In this document: positions 43,085-52,303 of the stretch, piece after piece | How positions within the stretch are numbered: position 1 is the first letter of the stretch | Layout: each line of letters opens with the position of its first letter | NCBI GenBank assembly: GCA_964522105.1 | Contig: CAZFVA010000006.1 | Coordinates: 69,613 to 133,612 of the forward strand | Reading direction: 5' to 3' | DNA length: 64,000 bases | Origin: JAGOFO01 sp964522105 | GTDB taxonomy: Bacteria > Myxococcota_A > UBA9042 > DTJE01 | Program-made: the position numbers and the translations under genes | The notes under the pieces: generated by a model | Database searches by the model: none | What the model was told of the DNA's origin: nothing | What the model saw: only the letters and a program-made list of their open reading frames with translations

Positions 43085-43372
43085 TCAGCGGTCAGGAACC
43101 ATCTGGAGCCGAGCGAAGCGGTTACAAATTGTAACCAGTTGAAGATGCTGGCCGAGGATGAACCAGGCTTTGCCCCAGTCAGCAATTTCGGTCAGCATTT
43201 CAAGGTCCTGCCTTTCTGCTGGGTCGTTTTCAATGATGTGAGATTGCCGTCTGCATTCGGCAGCAAATCCGATCGCTCCTGGGTCTGAAACCCACAGTTG
43301 AACAAGCTTCAGACCTGCTGCCTTCAGTTTGCGGTTTTGAGTTCGTACGCCGGGCTTCATTTGTTGTTGCAT
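43085..43372 (-). CDS. MazE-like antitoxin (DUF3018 family) without a recognisable toxin partner
   Basis: The 95-residue product begins (about 9-60) with the DUF3018 pattern seen in MazE-like antitoxins: NRKLKAAGLKLVQLWV followed by GFAAECRRQSHII. In relatives a mazF-type gene follows at once. Here the region downstream on the same strand is non-coding and then the HI1419-type toxin starts. After EIADWG the sequence no longer resembles the family, so the end may be the product of a frameshift or deletion that removed the toxin. The ATG at 43372 has GGGGCCAGG just upstream. It could be an orphan antitoxin, a decaying remnant, or an extra antitoxin for the neighbouring toxin. Confidence 0.65.
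   Translation of the reverse strand: MQQQMKPGVRTQNRKLKAAGLKLVQLWVSDPGAIGFAAECRRQSHIIENDPAERQDLEMLTEIADWGKAWFILGQHLQLVTICNRFARLQMVPDR
43120..43136. promoter_or_regulatory. 17-bp perfect palindrome, candidate operator
   Basis: GGTTACAAATTGTAACC is an 8-bp perfect inverted repeat around one base. It lies near the 3' end of the MazE-like gene and about 95 bases before the start of the HI1419-type toxin, a position that would suit autoregulation by the antitoxin. No experiment supports it. Confidence 0.4.
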
Positions 43373-43435
43373 CCTGGCCCCTGGTTGCGTGATCTCAAAA
43401 AGCGGTGCGGGACCTCAGTCTAAGCCGCGTGGCCG

Positions 43436-44908
43436 TTACCCCACCAGCTTCGCGCCGGCGTCGGCCAGTGTGCGGAGCCAGGTCCAGTAGAGGCCACCGA
43501 CCACGGTGGTCAGGGCCATGATGGTGATGATGGCAAGGCGAAGTTTTGTCGTGACGGGGGCTGTGGTGTCCACGCCGTCAGCAGGTTCTTTCAGGAACAT
43601 CTCGCGGACAACGCGGACGTAATAGAACAGAGAAATCACCGAGTTCGCGACGGCAACCAGGACCAGCGCCATGTACCAGGGGCCGCCGAAGTGGATGACC
43701 GCGGCGAACAGATAGTACTTTCCGATGAAGCCAAGGAACGGCGGAAGGCCGGTCAGTGACAGCAGGAAAACAGTCAGTCCCACGGCCAGCAGCGGCGAAC
43801 GGGCAGAAAGTCCCTTGAAACGCGCCAGGTCGTCGTCGCCGTCTTTATCAACCAGCGTCTGGACGCAGAAGAAGGCGCCCATGTTCATGATCAGGTAGGC
43901 GCCAAGGTAGAACAGAAGCGCCCGAATTGATTCGTTTCCAGGTGCCGCAAAGACCATCAGAAGGTAACCGGCCTGACCGATTCCGGAGTACGCCAGCATG
44001 CGCTTGACGCTTGTCTGCGCCAGGGCCGCCACGTTGCCCCATGTCATCGTGACAGCAGCTACGCAACCGGCAATCAGCGGCCAGTAAACGCCGGTCGCGC
44101 CGGTCGAAGCATTCACCGGGAAGACGACCAGGAACAGCCTGACCATCGCAGCGAATCCGATGGCCTTCGATGCGGTTGAAAGCAGGGCGATAAACGGTGT
44201 CGGTCCGCCTTCGTAGGCGTCGGGGGCCCATGCGTGGAACGGCGCGGCAGCGACCTTGTACAGGAAGCCCGCGAATATCAGCATCGTTACAAGCAACATG
44301 GCGTCGGCGCGGGCGTTGCCAATTGTGCCGGCCGCCAGAACCTTCGCGATTGATTCAAACTGAAGGCCGCCGGTCATGCCGTATAGCAACGATATGCCGA
44401 ACAGCATCAGGGCCGAACAGACGGCGCCGAAAATCACATACTTTACGCCGGCTTCCGCTGAACGCTTGTTGCCGAAGTTCATCGCAACGCACACATATGA
44501 CGCAATCGAAAGCGACTCGATGCCGAGGTACAGCACCAGCACGTTCGAAGCCATCACCGTAAGTGCCGCGCCAAGATAGAAGAACATCAGCAGCACGACG
44601 AACTCGCCGTAGATACCGCGTCCGATCTCGGTCGTGCGGTGGGCAAACAGCAGCGTCAGAATCAGTCCGACCAGGACAAGGCCCCGGAAATAGACTGAAA
44701 AGGCGTCGGGCACCAGCATCGCTGCCGGACCGCCGTTCTTTGCGCCGACCAGACAGAGCGCTGCCAGGGCAAGTACGCCACCCGCAAGGCCCATGCCGGT
44801 GATTGTGCGGTGCGCGTCCGGTTTTACGCCCTGCACGAACAGCAGGACCAGCGCGAACAGCAGGATCACCCCTTCGGGAAGAAACCGTATCAGATCAAAT
44901 GATCCCAA
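43436..44908 (-). CDS. nuoN: Complex I membrane subunit NuoN
   Basis: NuoN is one of the three antiporter-like proton-pumping subunits of the membrane arm. The 490-residue protein has about 14 helices, the conserved TM7 lysine context LYKVAAAPFHAWAPDAYEGG, and VTMTWGNVAALAQTSVKRMLAYSGIGQAGY. The start is TTG at 44908, supported by GGGGGTGA just upstream and the lack of a nearby ATG. Last gene of the nuoABCDHIJKLMN operon, 10 bases after nuoM. Confidence 0.96.
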   Translation of the reverse strand: MGSFDLIRFLPEGVILLFALVLLFVQGVKPDAHRTITGMGLAGGVLALAALCLVGAKNGGPAAMLVPDAFSVYFRGLVLVGLILTLLFAHRTTEIGRGIYGEFVVLLMFFYLGAALTVMASNVLVLYLGIESLSIASYVCVAMNFGNKRSAEAGVKYVIFGAVCSALMLFGISLLYGMTGGLQFESIAKVLAAGTIGNARADAMLLVTMLIFAGFLYKVAAAPFHAWAPDAYEGGPTPFIALLSTASKAIGFAAMVRLFLVVFPVNASTGATGVYWPLIAGCVAAVTMTWGNVAALAQTSVKRMLAYSGIGQAGYLLMVFAAPGNESIRALLFYLGAYLIMNMGAFFCVQTLVDKDGDDDLARFKGLSARSPLLAVGLTVFLLSLTGLPPFLGFIGKYYLFAAVIHFGGPWYMALVLVAVANSVISLFYYVRVVREMFLKEPADGVDTTAPVTTKLRLAIITIMALTTVVGGLYWTWLRTLADAGAKLVG

Positions 44909-44918
44909 GGTTCACCCC

Positions 44919-46442
44919 CTATTTAAGCAGTCCGACCAGGGCAGCCATGGTCGGGTTGATTAAATTCAGAATTGGCGCCGGGTAAAATCCCATCACGATG
45001 ATGATGATTCCAAGCGGGTACAGCGTAAGCCGTTCGCGCAGGGTCACATCTTTCATATTGGCGTATTCGGGATTCACTTTGCCGAAGAACATCCGCTGCA
45101 TCGTCCACAGGTAGTAAGCTGCTGTGATGATGATGCTGATAACGGCGATGACGGTCAGAAGCGGGTACACCCGGAAGCCGCCCATGAAGCACAGGGCCTC
45201 ACTGATGAATCCGGACAGGCCGGGCAGGCCGAGCGACGCCATGAAGGCAAGGCCGGTCAGCGCGGTGTATTCGGGAACTACCTGGGCAAGCCCGCCGAAG
45301 CGTGCGATTTCGCGGTGATGGGCGCGGTCATAGACGACGCCGGCCACAAGGAAGAGCATCGGGCTGATGATACCGTGATTCCACATCTGCAGAACGGCGC
45401 CGGACATACCGGTCGCGTTCATGGCCGAGATACCGAGCAGGCAGAAGCCCATGTGGCTGACTGACGAGTAGGCGATCATCTTCTTCAGGTCGGCCTGCGC
45501 CATGCAGACAAACGCCGCATAGACGATGTTGATGACGCCGAAGATCGCGACGACCGGGGCCGCCCAGACGGCTGCTTCCGGCAGGATGCCGTAGTTCATG
45601 CGCAGGATGCCGTAGATACCCATCTTCAGAAGGATACCGGCCAGGATGACGGAGATGGCTGTCGGGGCCTCGACGTGGGCGTCGGGCAACCAGGTGTGGA
45701 ACGGGAACATCGGGATTTTAATGCAGAATCCGATGAACAGAAGGATAAACACGGTCTGCGAAAACGGCAGTCCAAGAAGCGGGGCGGCCGACGCGAAGTT
45801 GTTGTCTTTGATAAGGGCCTGGATGTTGAACGTATGCAGCGTCGCAGTGCCGTCGACCAGAGTTGACGGGCCGCTGGCGTAGTAGAGCGCGATGATTCCG
45901 ACCAGCATCAGTACCGAGCCGAACAGGGTGTAAAGGAAGAACTTGATCGCGGCATATTCCTTGCGCGGTCCGCCCCAGATGCCGATAAGGAAGTACATCG
46001 GCAGCAGCATTACTTCCCAGAACACGTAGAACATGAACAGGTCCATTGCCATGAACGTACCGAGCATGCCCGTTTCGAGCAGCAGGAACATGGCGAAGTA
46101 ACCTTTCACTTTCTTCTGAATTCCGTAGGACGCCAGGCAGGCGATGAAGGAAATCAGCGCAGTCAGCATCACAAGCGTGACCGACAGGCCGTCCACCGCC
46201 AGGAAGTACTCGGCGTTGAAATCGCGAATCCAGACAAACCGCTCGACGAACTGAAGGCCGGTGTTTGCTGAATCAAAGTAGAACCACAGCATTCCCGCCA
46301 GTGCCAGCACAAGGCCGGAAAAGACGGTGGCCACGGCGCGGATTGCCGTCAGTTGTTCCTTTTTCAGGAGCATGACTGGCAGAACTCCGGCCAGAGGCAG
46401 GAAGGTCATCAGCGTTAACAGATGGTCTCGTATGAACTCCAT
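44919..46442 (-). CDS. nuoM: Complex I membrane subunit NuoM
   Basis: This 507-residue antiporter-like proton-pumping subunit carries the signature FCIKIPMFPFHTWLPDAHVEAPTA (lysine on a broken helix), SVILAGILLKMGIYG, and DLKKMIAYSSVSHMGF. A conserved Glu in the early FWEVMLLPMYFLIG segment is in place. GGGGAG lies 4 bases before the ATG. It follows nuoL by 9 bases and precedes nuoN by 10. Confidence 0.97.
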   Translation of the reverse strand: MEFIRDHLLTLMTFLPLAGVLPVMLLKKEQLTAIRAVATVFSGLVLALAGMLWFYFDSANTGLQFVERFVWIRDFNAEYFLAVDGLSVTLVMLTALISFIACLASYGIQKKVKGYFAMFLLLETGMLGTFMAMDLFMFYVFWEVMLLPMYFLIGIWGGPRKEYAAIKFFLYTLFGSVLMLVGIIALYYASGPSTLVDGTATLHTFNIQALIKDNNFASAAPLLGLPFSQTVFILLFIGFCIKIPMFPFHTWLPDAHVEAPTAISVILAGILLKMGIYGILRMNYGILPEAAVWAAPVVAIFGVINIVYAAFVCMAQADLKKMIAYSSVSHMGFCLLGISAMNATGMSGAVLQMWNHGIISPMLFLVAGVVYDRAHHREIARFGGLAQVVPEYTALTGLAFMASLGLPGLSGFISEALCFMGGFRVYPLLTVIAVISIIITAAYYLWTMQRMFFGKVNPEYANMKDVTLRERLTLYPLGIIIIVMGFYPAPILNLINPTMAALVGLLK

Positions 46443-46451
46443 GATTCTCCC

Positions 46452-48536
46452 CTACGGCAAAAGGCGCGATACCACGTGAAGTACAATTACTAAAACGACA
46501 ACGCCGGACAGCAGGATCGTTACGTAGTCCTGAATCCGACCTGTCTGTATGCGTGAAAAGCGGCGACCGAACCAGCCTATGATTGACGCGGTTCCATTAA
46601 CCATGCCATCGACAATATGCGAATCCAGCCACCCGTCAACATTGGAAAAGCGGGTCGTCAGCCAACCCATTCCGTTGACCGCGCCATCGACCACGACGTT
46701 GTCAAAACGGCTGAGGCCGCGGGATGTGCCGTGGAAAGGCTGAACAACTGCGCGGTCGTAGGCTTCGTCCACGTAGTACTTGTCGCGGACGATTTTGTAC
46801 AGGCGCGGAATGCGGGCAACGATTGACTGGGCGCCGTTGACCCCACCCTTGATGTAGATTTTCCAGGCCGCGAAGATACCAAGGCAGGCCAGCGCAACTG
46901 ACAGCGCCATCATGCCGGCTTCGACCGCGTGGCCCGGTTCCGCAAAGACGATTGCGTGGGCCGATGGTTCAAAGACCGGGTCCAGGAAATGCTCAAGCAC
47001 GTTCGGCAGTCCGGTCAGGGCGGGCAGACCGATGTAACCGCCCAGGATTGACAGGGTAGCCAGCACGACCAGCGGAATCGTCATCGTCGCGGGCGATTCG
47101 TGAACGTGGTGGACGACGTCATCCGAGGCACGGGTCGTTTCGCCGAAGAACGTCAGATAGACGACACGGAACATGTAGAAGGCGGTACAGAGCGCCGCCA
47201 TCAGGCCCAGCGCGGCAATCACGTAGTTCAGGCCGGGGGCCGCCGGGTTCTGCGATGTGAACGCGCGCCACAGAATTTCGTCTTTACTGAAGAAGCCGGA
47301 CAGGCCTGGAATCCCGGATATGGCCAGCGTTGCAATCAGGAACGTCCAGAACGTGTAAGGCAGCTTGTGACGAAGGGCGCCCATCTTGCGGATGTCCTGC
47401 TCGCCGCTCATTGCGTGGATGACCGAGCCTGCGCCAAGGAACAGGCAGGCTTTGAAGAACGCGTGCGTCATCAGGTGGAACACGCCGGCACCGAAGGCGC
47501 CTACGCCGACCGCGATGAACATGAAGCCGAGCTGGGAAATCGTTGAATATGCCAGTACTTTCTTAATATCCGTCTGCGCGAAGCCCATCGTGGCCGCGAA
47601 CAGGGCAGTGCAGGCCCCGACGATGGAAACGACCGCCATCGCGACCGGCGACATCGCAAACAGGTAATTCAGGCGCGCAACCATATAGACACCGGCGGTG
47701 ACCATGGTCGCGGCATGGATAAGGGCGGAAACAGGCGTCGGACCGGCCATGGCGTCGGGCAGCCAGATGTACAACGGAATCTGGGCGCTCTTGCCGCAGG
47801 CACCGACGAAGAAACAGATGCAGATGAAGGTCGGCAGGTCCATGCCGAACAGCGTCTGTCCGGCCAGCACATGCACGTTTTCACGCAGGAAATCGTAGTT
47901 GATGGACGTGGTCAGGACCGGGCCGCTGCCGAAGGCACCGGTAAGGCCCCAGGCCAGCGCGAACAGCCCGATAAGGAAGCCGAAGTCGCCGACGCGGTTG
48001 ACGATGAACGCCTTCATACCGGCGCGCGCCTTGTCCAGGTCGCTGTACCAGAAGCCGATCAGCAGGTAGCTGCACAGGCCGACGCCTTCCCAGCCGATGA
48101 ACATGACAAGCAGGTTGTTGGCCAGAACAAGCATCAACATCGCGAAGGCGAACAGGTTCAGGAACGAAAAGTAACGCCAGCGCGAACCGTCGTGCGCCAT
48201 GTAACCTATTGAATAGATGTGGATCAGGAAGCCGACGCCGGTCACGACCATCGCCATGACAGCAGACAGCGGGTCCATGCGCAGCTCCATGTGGATGGCG
48301 AACGGCCCGGAACTGATCCAGGGGTACAGGTCCTGAATCAGGAACCGATGCTCGGGGTCAAGCTGAACAAGTTGAATGAACGCCAGCAGCGCGACAATGA
48401 ATGCGCCGCCCATCGCCGCCGACGCGATGATGCCGTTTACGGGCGCATGCGTCTTCTTCTGCCAGTACCAGCCTGTTAACCCGTTGATGGCAGCGCCAAT
48501 CAGGGGAAGCAGGGGAATCAGAAACAACAGCTCCAT
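46452..48536 (-). CDS. nuoL: Complex I membrane subunit NuoL
   Basis: This 694-residue distal proton-pumping subunit has the family core GKSAQIPLYIWLPDAMAGPTPVSALIHAATMVTAGVY and a long C-terminal amphipathic (lateral) helix region with a final transmembrane helix (about 600-690). The conserved lysines and histidines of the core are present, so pumping competence is expected. AGGAGGGG precedes the ATG. It sits 12 bases after nuoK. Confidence 0.97.
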   Translation of the reverse strand: MELLFLIPLLPLIGAAINGLTGWYWQKKTHAPVNGIIASAAMGGAFIVALLAFIQLVQLDPEHRFLIQDLYPWISSGPFAIHMELRMDPLSAVMAMVVTGVGFLIHIYSIGYMAHDGSRWRYFSFLNLFAFAMLMLVLANNLLVMFIGWEGVGLCSYLLIGFWYSDLDKARAGMKAFIVNRVGDFGFLIGLFALAWGLTGAFGSGPVLTTSINYDFLRENVHVLAGQTLFGMDLPTFICICFFVGACGKSAQIPLYIWLPDAMAGPTPVSALIHAATMVTAGVYMVARLNYLFAMSPVAMAVVSIVGACTALFAATMGFAQTDIKKVLAYSTISQLGFMFIAVGVGAFGAGVFHLMTHAFFKACLFLGAGSVIHAMSGEQDIRKMGALRHKLPYTFWTFLIATLAISGIPGLSGFFSKDEILWRAFTSQNPAAPGLNYVIAALGLMAALCTAFYMFRVVYLTFFGETTRASDDVVHHVHESPATMTIPLVVLATLSILGGYIGLPALTGLPNVLEHFLDPVFEPSAHAIVFAEPGHAVEAGMMALSVALACLGIFAAWKIYIKGGVNGAQSIVARIPRLYKIVRDKYYVDEAYDRAVVQPFHGTSRGLSRFDNVVVDGAVNGMGWLTTRFSNVDGWLDSHIVDGMVNGTASIIGWFGRRFSRIQTGRIQDYVTILLSGVVVLVIVLHVVSRLLP

Positions 48537-48548
48537 GAACTACCCCTC

Positions 48549-48851
48549 CTAACCCTTAAGCTGGTTCGCGTCCTCGACATCAACCGATCTTGCCGAGCGG
48601 TAAAGGCCGATTACGATGGCCAGAGCCACAGACACTTCCAACGCCGCAATCGCGATGTTGAAGGTGGCCGCCAGATTTCCGAGCCCGTCGTGGTGACAGA
48701 ACCTGTCGAACGCCACGAAGTTTATGTTGACCGAGTTCAGGATGAGCTCGACGCCCATCAGGATCGCGATCGCATTGCGGCGGGTCAGGATCGTGAAGAC
48801 CCCTGCCGTGAACAATACCGCCCCGAGCGTCAATATCTGTTGCAGCATCAT
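48549..48851 (-). CDS. nuoK: Complex I membrane subunit NuoK
   Basis: This is a 100-residue, three-helix protein (MrpC-like). The conserved membrane glutamate lies in ILMGVELILNSVNINFVAF, and a second acidic residue is in ALEVSVALAIVIGLYR. Its ATG overlaps the nuoJ stop by four bases. Confidence 0.96.
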   Translation of the reverse strand: MMLQQILTLGAVLFTAGVFTILTRRNAIAILMGVELILNSVNINFVAFDRFCHHDGLGNLAATFNIAIAALEVSVALAIVIGLYRSARSVDVEDANQLKG

Positions 48852-49351
48852 GAGTTTTCCCCTTTCCGCGGCCTGGCCAGGGAGACAGCGCCGACGAGAA
48901 CCATGATGACCATTACGCCAAGCGCCAGGAACGGCACCAGATAGTCGCCAAGCAGCAGTTTGCCGAGCGGTGCCGTGGTCGGGGCATCTGCCTGAACGGT
49001 CGTCTGAAACGGGAACGTCCAGATGACCGTGGCAAGGATCGCGAACACGCCCACACAGAGCAGGGCAGCCGGGATGCGGCCAAGATGCCGGTTAGTCGCG
49101 TTGATGTCTTCGATTTTACTGGTAAACATGACGGCAAACAGGAACAGCACCATGATGCCGCCAACGTAAATCATGACTTGAATAACGGCCAGGTAGTCAG
49201 CGCCCAGGATGCCGTAAAGTCCGGCAATACCGGCCATGACGCCAAGCAGGGCGAACGTCGAACGGACAATGTTGCCCGAAAACATGACGCCCAGAACCAT
49301 GCCGACGATGCCCGCCGCCACCAGATAGAAAAGAATTTCCTTGATTCCCAT
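48848..49351 (-). CDS. nuoJ: Complex I membrane subunit NuoJ
   Basis: This is a 167-residue, five-helix subunit. The broken third helix with YLAVIQVMIYVGGIMVLFLFAVM is the family signature, which is where the coupling pathway passes between quinone site and antiporters. GGGGAG, formed by the end of nuoI, lies upstream of the ATG. It overlaps nuoK by four bases. Confidence 0.96.
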   Translation of the reverse strand: MGIKEILFYLVAAGIVGMVLGVMFSGNIVRSTFALLGVMAGIAGLYGILGADYLAVIQVMIYVGGIMVLFLFAVMFTSKIEDINATNRHLGRIPAALLCVGVFAILATVIWTFPFQTTVQADAPTTAPLGKLLLGDYLVPFLALGVMVIMVLVGAVSLARPRKGENS

Positions 49352-49359
49352 AAGTGAAT

Positions 49360-49938
49360 CTACTCCCCTGCCTGTGCCACGGTTGGCAGCACCACCGCGA
49401 CCGGAGGCTGATACGGCAAATCACGGGCGTCCAGGAACGGCTGCAGAATCGTTCCCGACGCAGGCCGGACCTCGACCGAATCCGGGTCAACTTTCTTTAT
49501 TGGTACCGGTGCGCCGGTCACGAAGTGCAGATGCAGCTTCCTGATGTCGTCCACGGCGAATTCGAACTGCTTGGTGTGGCGGATGGCGCCAGTCGCGCAG
49601 GCTTCCGTGCACAGGCCGCAGTACATGCAGCTTGAAGCGTTGATGTCGAAGCGGGTCAGTGCGCGCGTGCCGTCAGGCAGCTTGGTTGCTTCAATGGTAA
49701 TGACGTCAATCGGGCATGTCCGCGCGCAAAGCAGGCAGCCGGTGCAAAGACCGGTATCTACTTCAAGCAGGCCACGGAAGCCGTCGGTGATCGACTCGGC
49801 AACGGTGCAGCCCATGCGGTCGGGATACTGGACCGTGTGCGGCTTGCGGAACATCCACGACAGCGTGATTGCCATGCCTTCGAAGATGGACGTGCAGCTA
49901 CGCACGATGTTCATAAAATACTTATTAATTTCGCCCAT
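49360..49938 (-). CDS. nuoI: Complex I subunit NuoI, 2x[4Fe-4S] ferredoxin-like
   Basis: NuoI carries clusters N6a and N6b and passes electrons toward NuoB. In this 192-residue protein both cluster motifs are complete: CTGCLLCARTCP (about 65-76) and CMYCGLCTEACA (about 104-115). An N-terminal amphipathic helix should attach it to the membrane arm. In the absence of NuoE/F/G, NuoI would be the most exposed electron entry point. It starts immediately after the nuoH stop (TAA-ATG) without a strong ribosome site. Confidence 0.97.
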   Translation of the reverse strand: MGEINKYFMNIVRSCTSIFEGMAITLSWMFRKPHTVQYPDRMGCTVAESITDGFRGLLEVDTGLCTGCLLCARTCPIDVITIEATKLPDGTRALTRFDINASSCMYCGLCTEACATGAIRHTKQFEFAVDDIRKLHLHFVTGAPVPIKKVDPDSVEVRPASGTILQPFLDARDLPYQPPVAVVLPTVAQAGE

Positions 49939-51144
49939 TTACACTAACCATTTGAAATAAGGCTTTTCACCGAACGACCGCCACGCATATCTTGTCCGGA
50001 CACCGAGGTAGAACAGGATGACCATTGACAGGCCGAAGATGCAAAGGCGCATTACAAGGTCCAGCACCGGAACCTGAGTGCGCAGCACGACCCATCCCAT
50101 GGTGCCGATCACGGATATGATTCCGATGGGAACGAAGTACTTCCAGCACATCTGCATCAACTGGTCGATTCGCAGACGGGGCAGGGTCCAGCGTACCCAC
50201 ATGATCACGTTTGCCAGCACAATTGCCTTCACGAAGAACAGGCCGAAACCGAACGTTTCCCACAGGATGTTGCCGGTCTGAGCTTCCAGCGACACGAACG
50301 GAACGCGCCAGCCGCCAAGGAAGACGGCCGTGGCGATTGCGCCAATGACGTAAAGGTTCATCCATTCTGCGAAGAAGAACAGCAGGAAGCGCAGGCCCGA
50401 GTATTCAGTGTTGTAGCCGGAAACCAGTTCGGACTCGGCTTCTGGCAGATCGAACGGGGCGCGGTTGCCTTCAGCGATTGCCGATATGAAGTACAGGAAA
50501 AACGCGACGAAGGCGAACGGGCTGCTGCAGATAAACCATTCGTACGGGGCGCCGCCCTGCAGGCGGACCATCTGCTGAAGCGAAAGCGTGCCGGAATCAA
50601 CGACGGCGACCAGCAGGAACAGGGCAACCGGGATCTCGTAGCTGACCATCTGGGCTGCTGAACGGATGCCGCCCAGGAGCGTGTATTTGTTGTTCGACGA
50701 CCAGCCGGCCATCAGGATCCCGATGACGACCAGTGCGGTAATGGCGATCAGGTACACGATGCCGACATTCAGGTCCCCGCCGACAATCGACGGTGCAAAT
50801 GGCAGAACCGCAAACGTGCTGACGACGGCAATGAAAACGGGGTACGGGGCCAGAAGGAACAGCGGTTTGTCCGCGTTTGCAGGTACCAGGTCTTCTTTCA
50901 GGAAGCACTTGACGCCGTCACACAACCACTGCCACATGCCCTGCGGGCCGACGCGGTTCGGTCCGATGCGGCACTGCATGCGGCCTGCCAGTCTTCGTTC
51001 GTACCACGACGCGAAACCGGCGAACAGCGCCCCGAATACAAGGCAGAACAGCGCGTAAAAAAGGTAGATGCCGATCAGCAAGGGAAGGCGCCAGAAATCG
51101 CCGATTCCAAGCAGGAGCATCAGTTTGTCGGTCAATTCGGTCAT
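49939..51144 (-). CDS. nuoH: Complex I membrane subunit NuoH
   Basis: This 401-residue, eight-helix subunit forms the quinone chamber with NuoB and NuoD. Typical segments are ASWYERRLAGRMQCRIGPNRVGPQGMWQWLCDG and APFDLPEAESELVSGYNTEYSG, which carry the conserved acidic loop residues. The ATG at 51144, after GGTGAAGG, is chosen over an upstream GTG. It starts only 4 bases after the nuoD stop, so there is no room for nuoE, nuoF or nuoG, which lie between nuoD and nuoH in the canonical operon. Confidence 0.97.
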   Translation of the reverse strand: MTELTDKLMLLLGIGDFWRLPLLIGIYLFYALFCLVFGALFAGFASWYERRLAGRMQCRIGPNRVGPQGMWQWLCDGVKCFLKEDLVPANADKPLFLLAPYPVFIAVVSTFAVLPFAPSIVGGDLNVGIVYLIAITALVVIGILMAGWSSNNKYTLLGGIRSAAQMVSYEIPVALFLLVAVVDSGTLSLQQMVRLQGGAPYEWFICSSPFAFVAFFLYFISAIAEGNRAPFDLPEAESELVSGYNTEYSGLRFLLFFFAEWMNLYVIGAIATAVFLGGWRVPFVSLEAQTGNILWETFGFGLFFVKAIVLANVIMWVRWTLPRLRIDQLMQMCWKYFVPIGIISVIGTMGWVVLRTQVPVLDLVMRLCIFGLSMVILFYLGVRTRYAWRSFGEKPYFKWLV

Positions 51145-51148
51145 GCCT

Positions 51149-52303
51149 TCACCTGTCAATTTCAGGGGCAACGAGGTCCATACCGCCAATCAAAACGACC
51201 ATGTCGGCTATCATGCAGCCCGGTGCCTTGCGCTGGATGGCCGGCATCCCGGAAAATGAGCCGGTACGAATCTTTAAGCGCACTGGCGTTTCGCCGCCGT
51301 CGGACACAATGTAAAAACCCATTTCGCCACGGGCACTTTCGACTGCCGAATACCATTCCCCGACGGGAAGTTTCAGCTTGCGCGGCACCTTGGTCTGGAT
51401 CGGGCCTTCTTCGATGGCCGCCATCGCCCCACGGATGATGCGGGCGCTTTCTTCCATTTCCTGGACGCGTACGACGAAGCGGTCGTAACTGTCGCCGAGA
51501 GTGCCCTTGAATCCACGGCCGATCGGCACGTTGAATTGCAGTTCGCTGTAAAGCGAGTAGGGCGTGTCCCGGCGCAGGTCCCAGTCAACCCCGGAGCCGC
51601 GCAGGTTCGGGCCGACAAGACCCATGTCCATTGCTTCGGCGGCGTCAATCGTCGCGATGTCTATGCAGCGCCGGATGTAGATTTCATTGCCGCTTAGCAG
51701 GCGATTGAATTCGCCTATGAAGCCGGGGTCGAATTTTTCAAGGAAATCGCCAAGTTTGCGGAAGAAGTCGGGGTGGACTTCGCGGGAAACGCCGCCGACA
51801 CGCATGTAGTTGTAGGTCAGGCGCGCGCCGCACATCATTTCCGTAAGGTCGTTGATCAATTCGCGTTCACGGATACCGTGGACGAACGGCGTGACGGCCC
51901 CGATGTCCATGCCCATGCACGTGACGCCGATGATGTGGCTGGCGATGCGGTTCAATTCGGAAGCGATTATGCGCAGGAATTCGGCGCGGCGCGGGACTTC
52001 GATTCCAAGGGCCTGTTCGATGCCCATTACGTACGCGTGGTTGCCGAACATGGCGCCAAGGTAGTCAATTCGGTCGGTATAGGGGACGAACCCGGCGTAA
52101 ACCGTTGATTCAGCAATCTTTTCAATGCCACGATGAAGGTATCCGCACACAGGTACGACGCGACGGATGACTTCGCCGTCGGCCGACAGAATGAAGCGCA
52201 GAACGCCGTGGGTACTGGGGTGATGGGGACCCATGTTGATAAGGATCTCGGAACCACCGCCGACGCAGGCGTTTTCCAGCGCATCGGTAAGCTTCATGGT
52301 CAT
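51149..52303 (-). CDS. nuoD: Complex I subunit NuoD (49-kDa type)
   Basis: This 384-residue quinone-site subunit derives from the large subunit of NiFe hydrogenases. It has NMGPHHPSTHGVLR (the His loop of the quinone pocket), VPYTDRIDYLGAM (the conserved Tyr), and the GPNLRGSG region. The hydrogenase cysteines are absent, as expected for complex I. A GGAGGACAG ribosome site precedes the ATG, which overlaps the nuoC stop. It is not fused to NuoC. Confidence 0.97.
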   Translation of the reverse strand: MTMKLTDALENACVGGGSEILINMGPHHPSTHGVLRFILSADGEVIRRVVPVCGYLHRGIEKIAESTVYAGFVPYTDRIDYLGAMFGNHAYVMGIEQALGIEVPRRAEFLRIIASELNRIASHIIGVTCMGMDIGAVTPFVHGIRERELINDLTEMMCGARLTYNYMRVGGVSREVHPDFFRKLGDFLEKFDPGFIGEFNRLLSGNEIYIRRCIDIATIDAAEAMDMGLVGPNLRGSGVDWDLRRDTPYSLYSELQFNVPIGRGFKGTLGDSYDRFVVRVQEMEESARIIRGAMAAIEEGPIQTKVPRKLKLPVGEWYSAVESARGEMGFYIVSDGGETPVRLKIRTGSFSGMPAIQRKAPGCMIADMVVLIGGMDLVAPEIDR

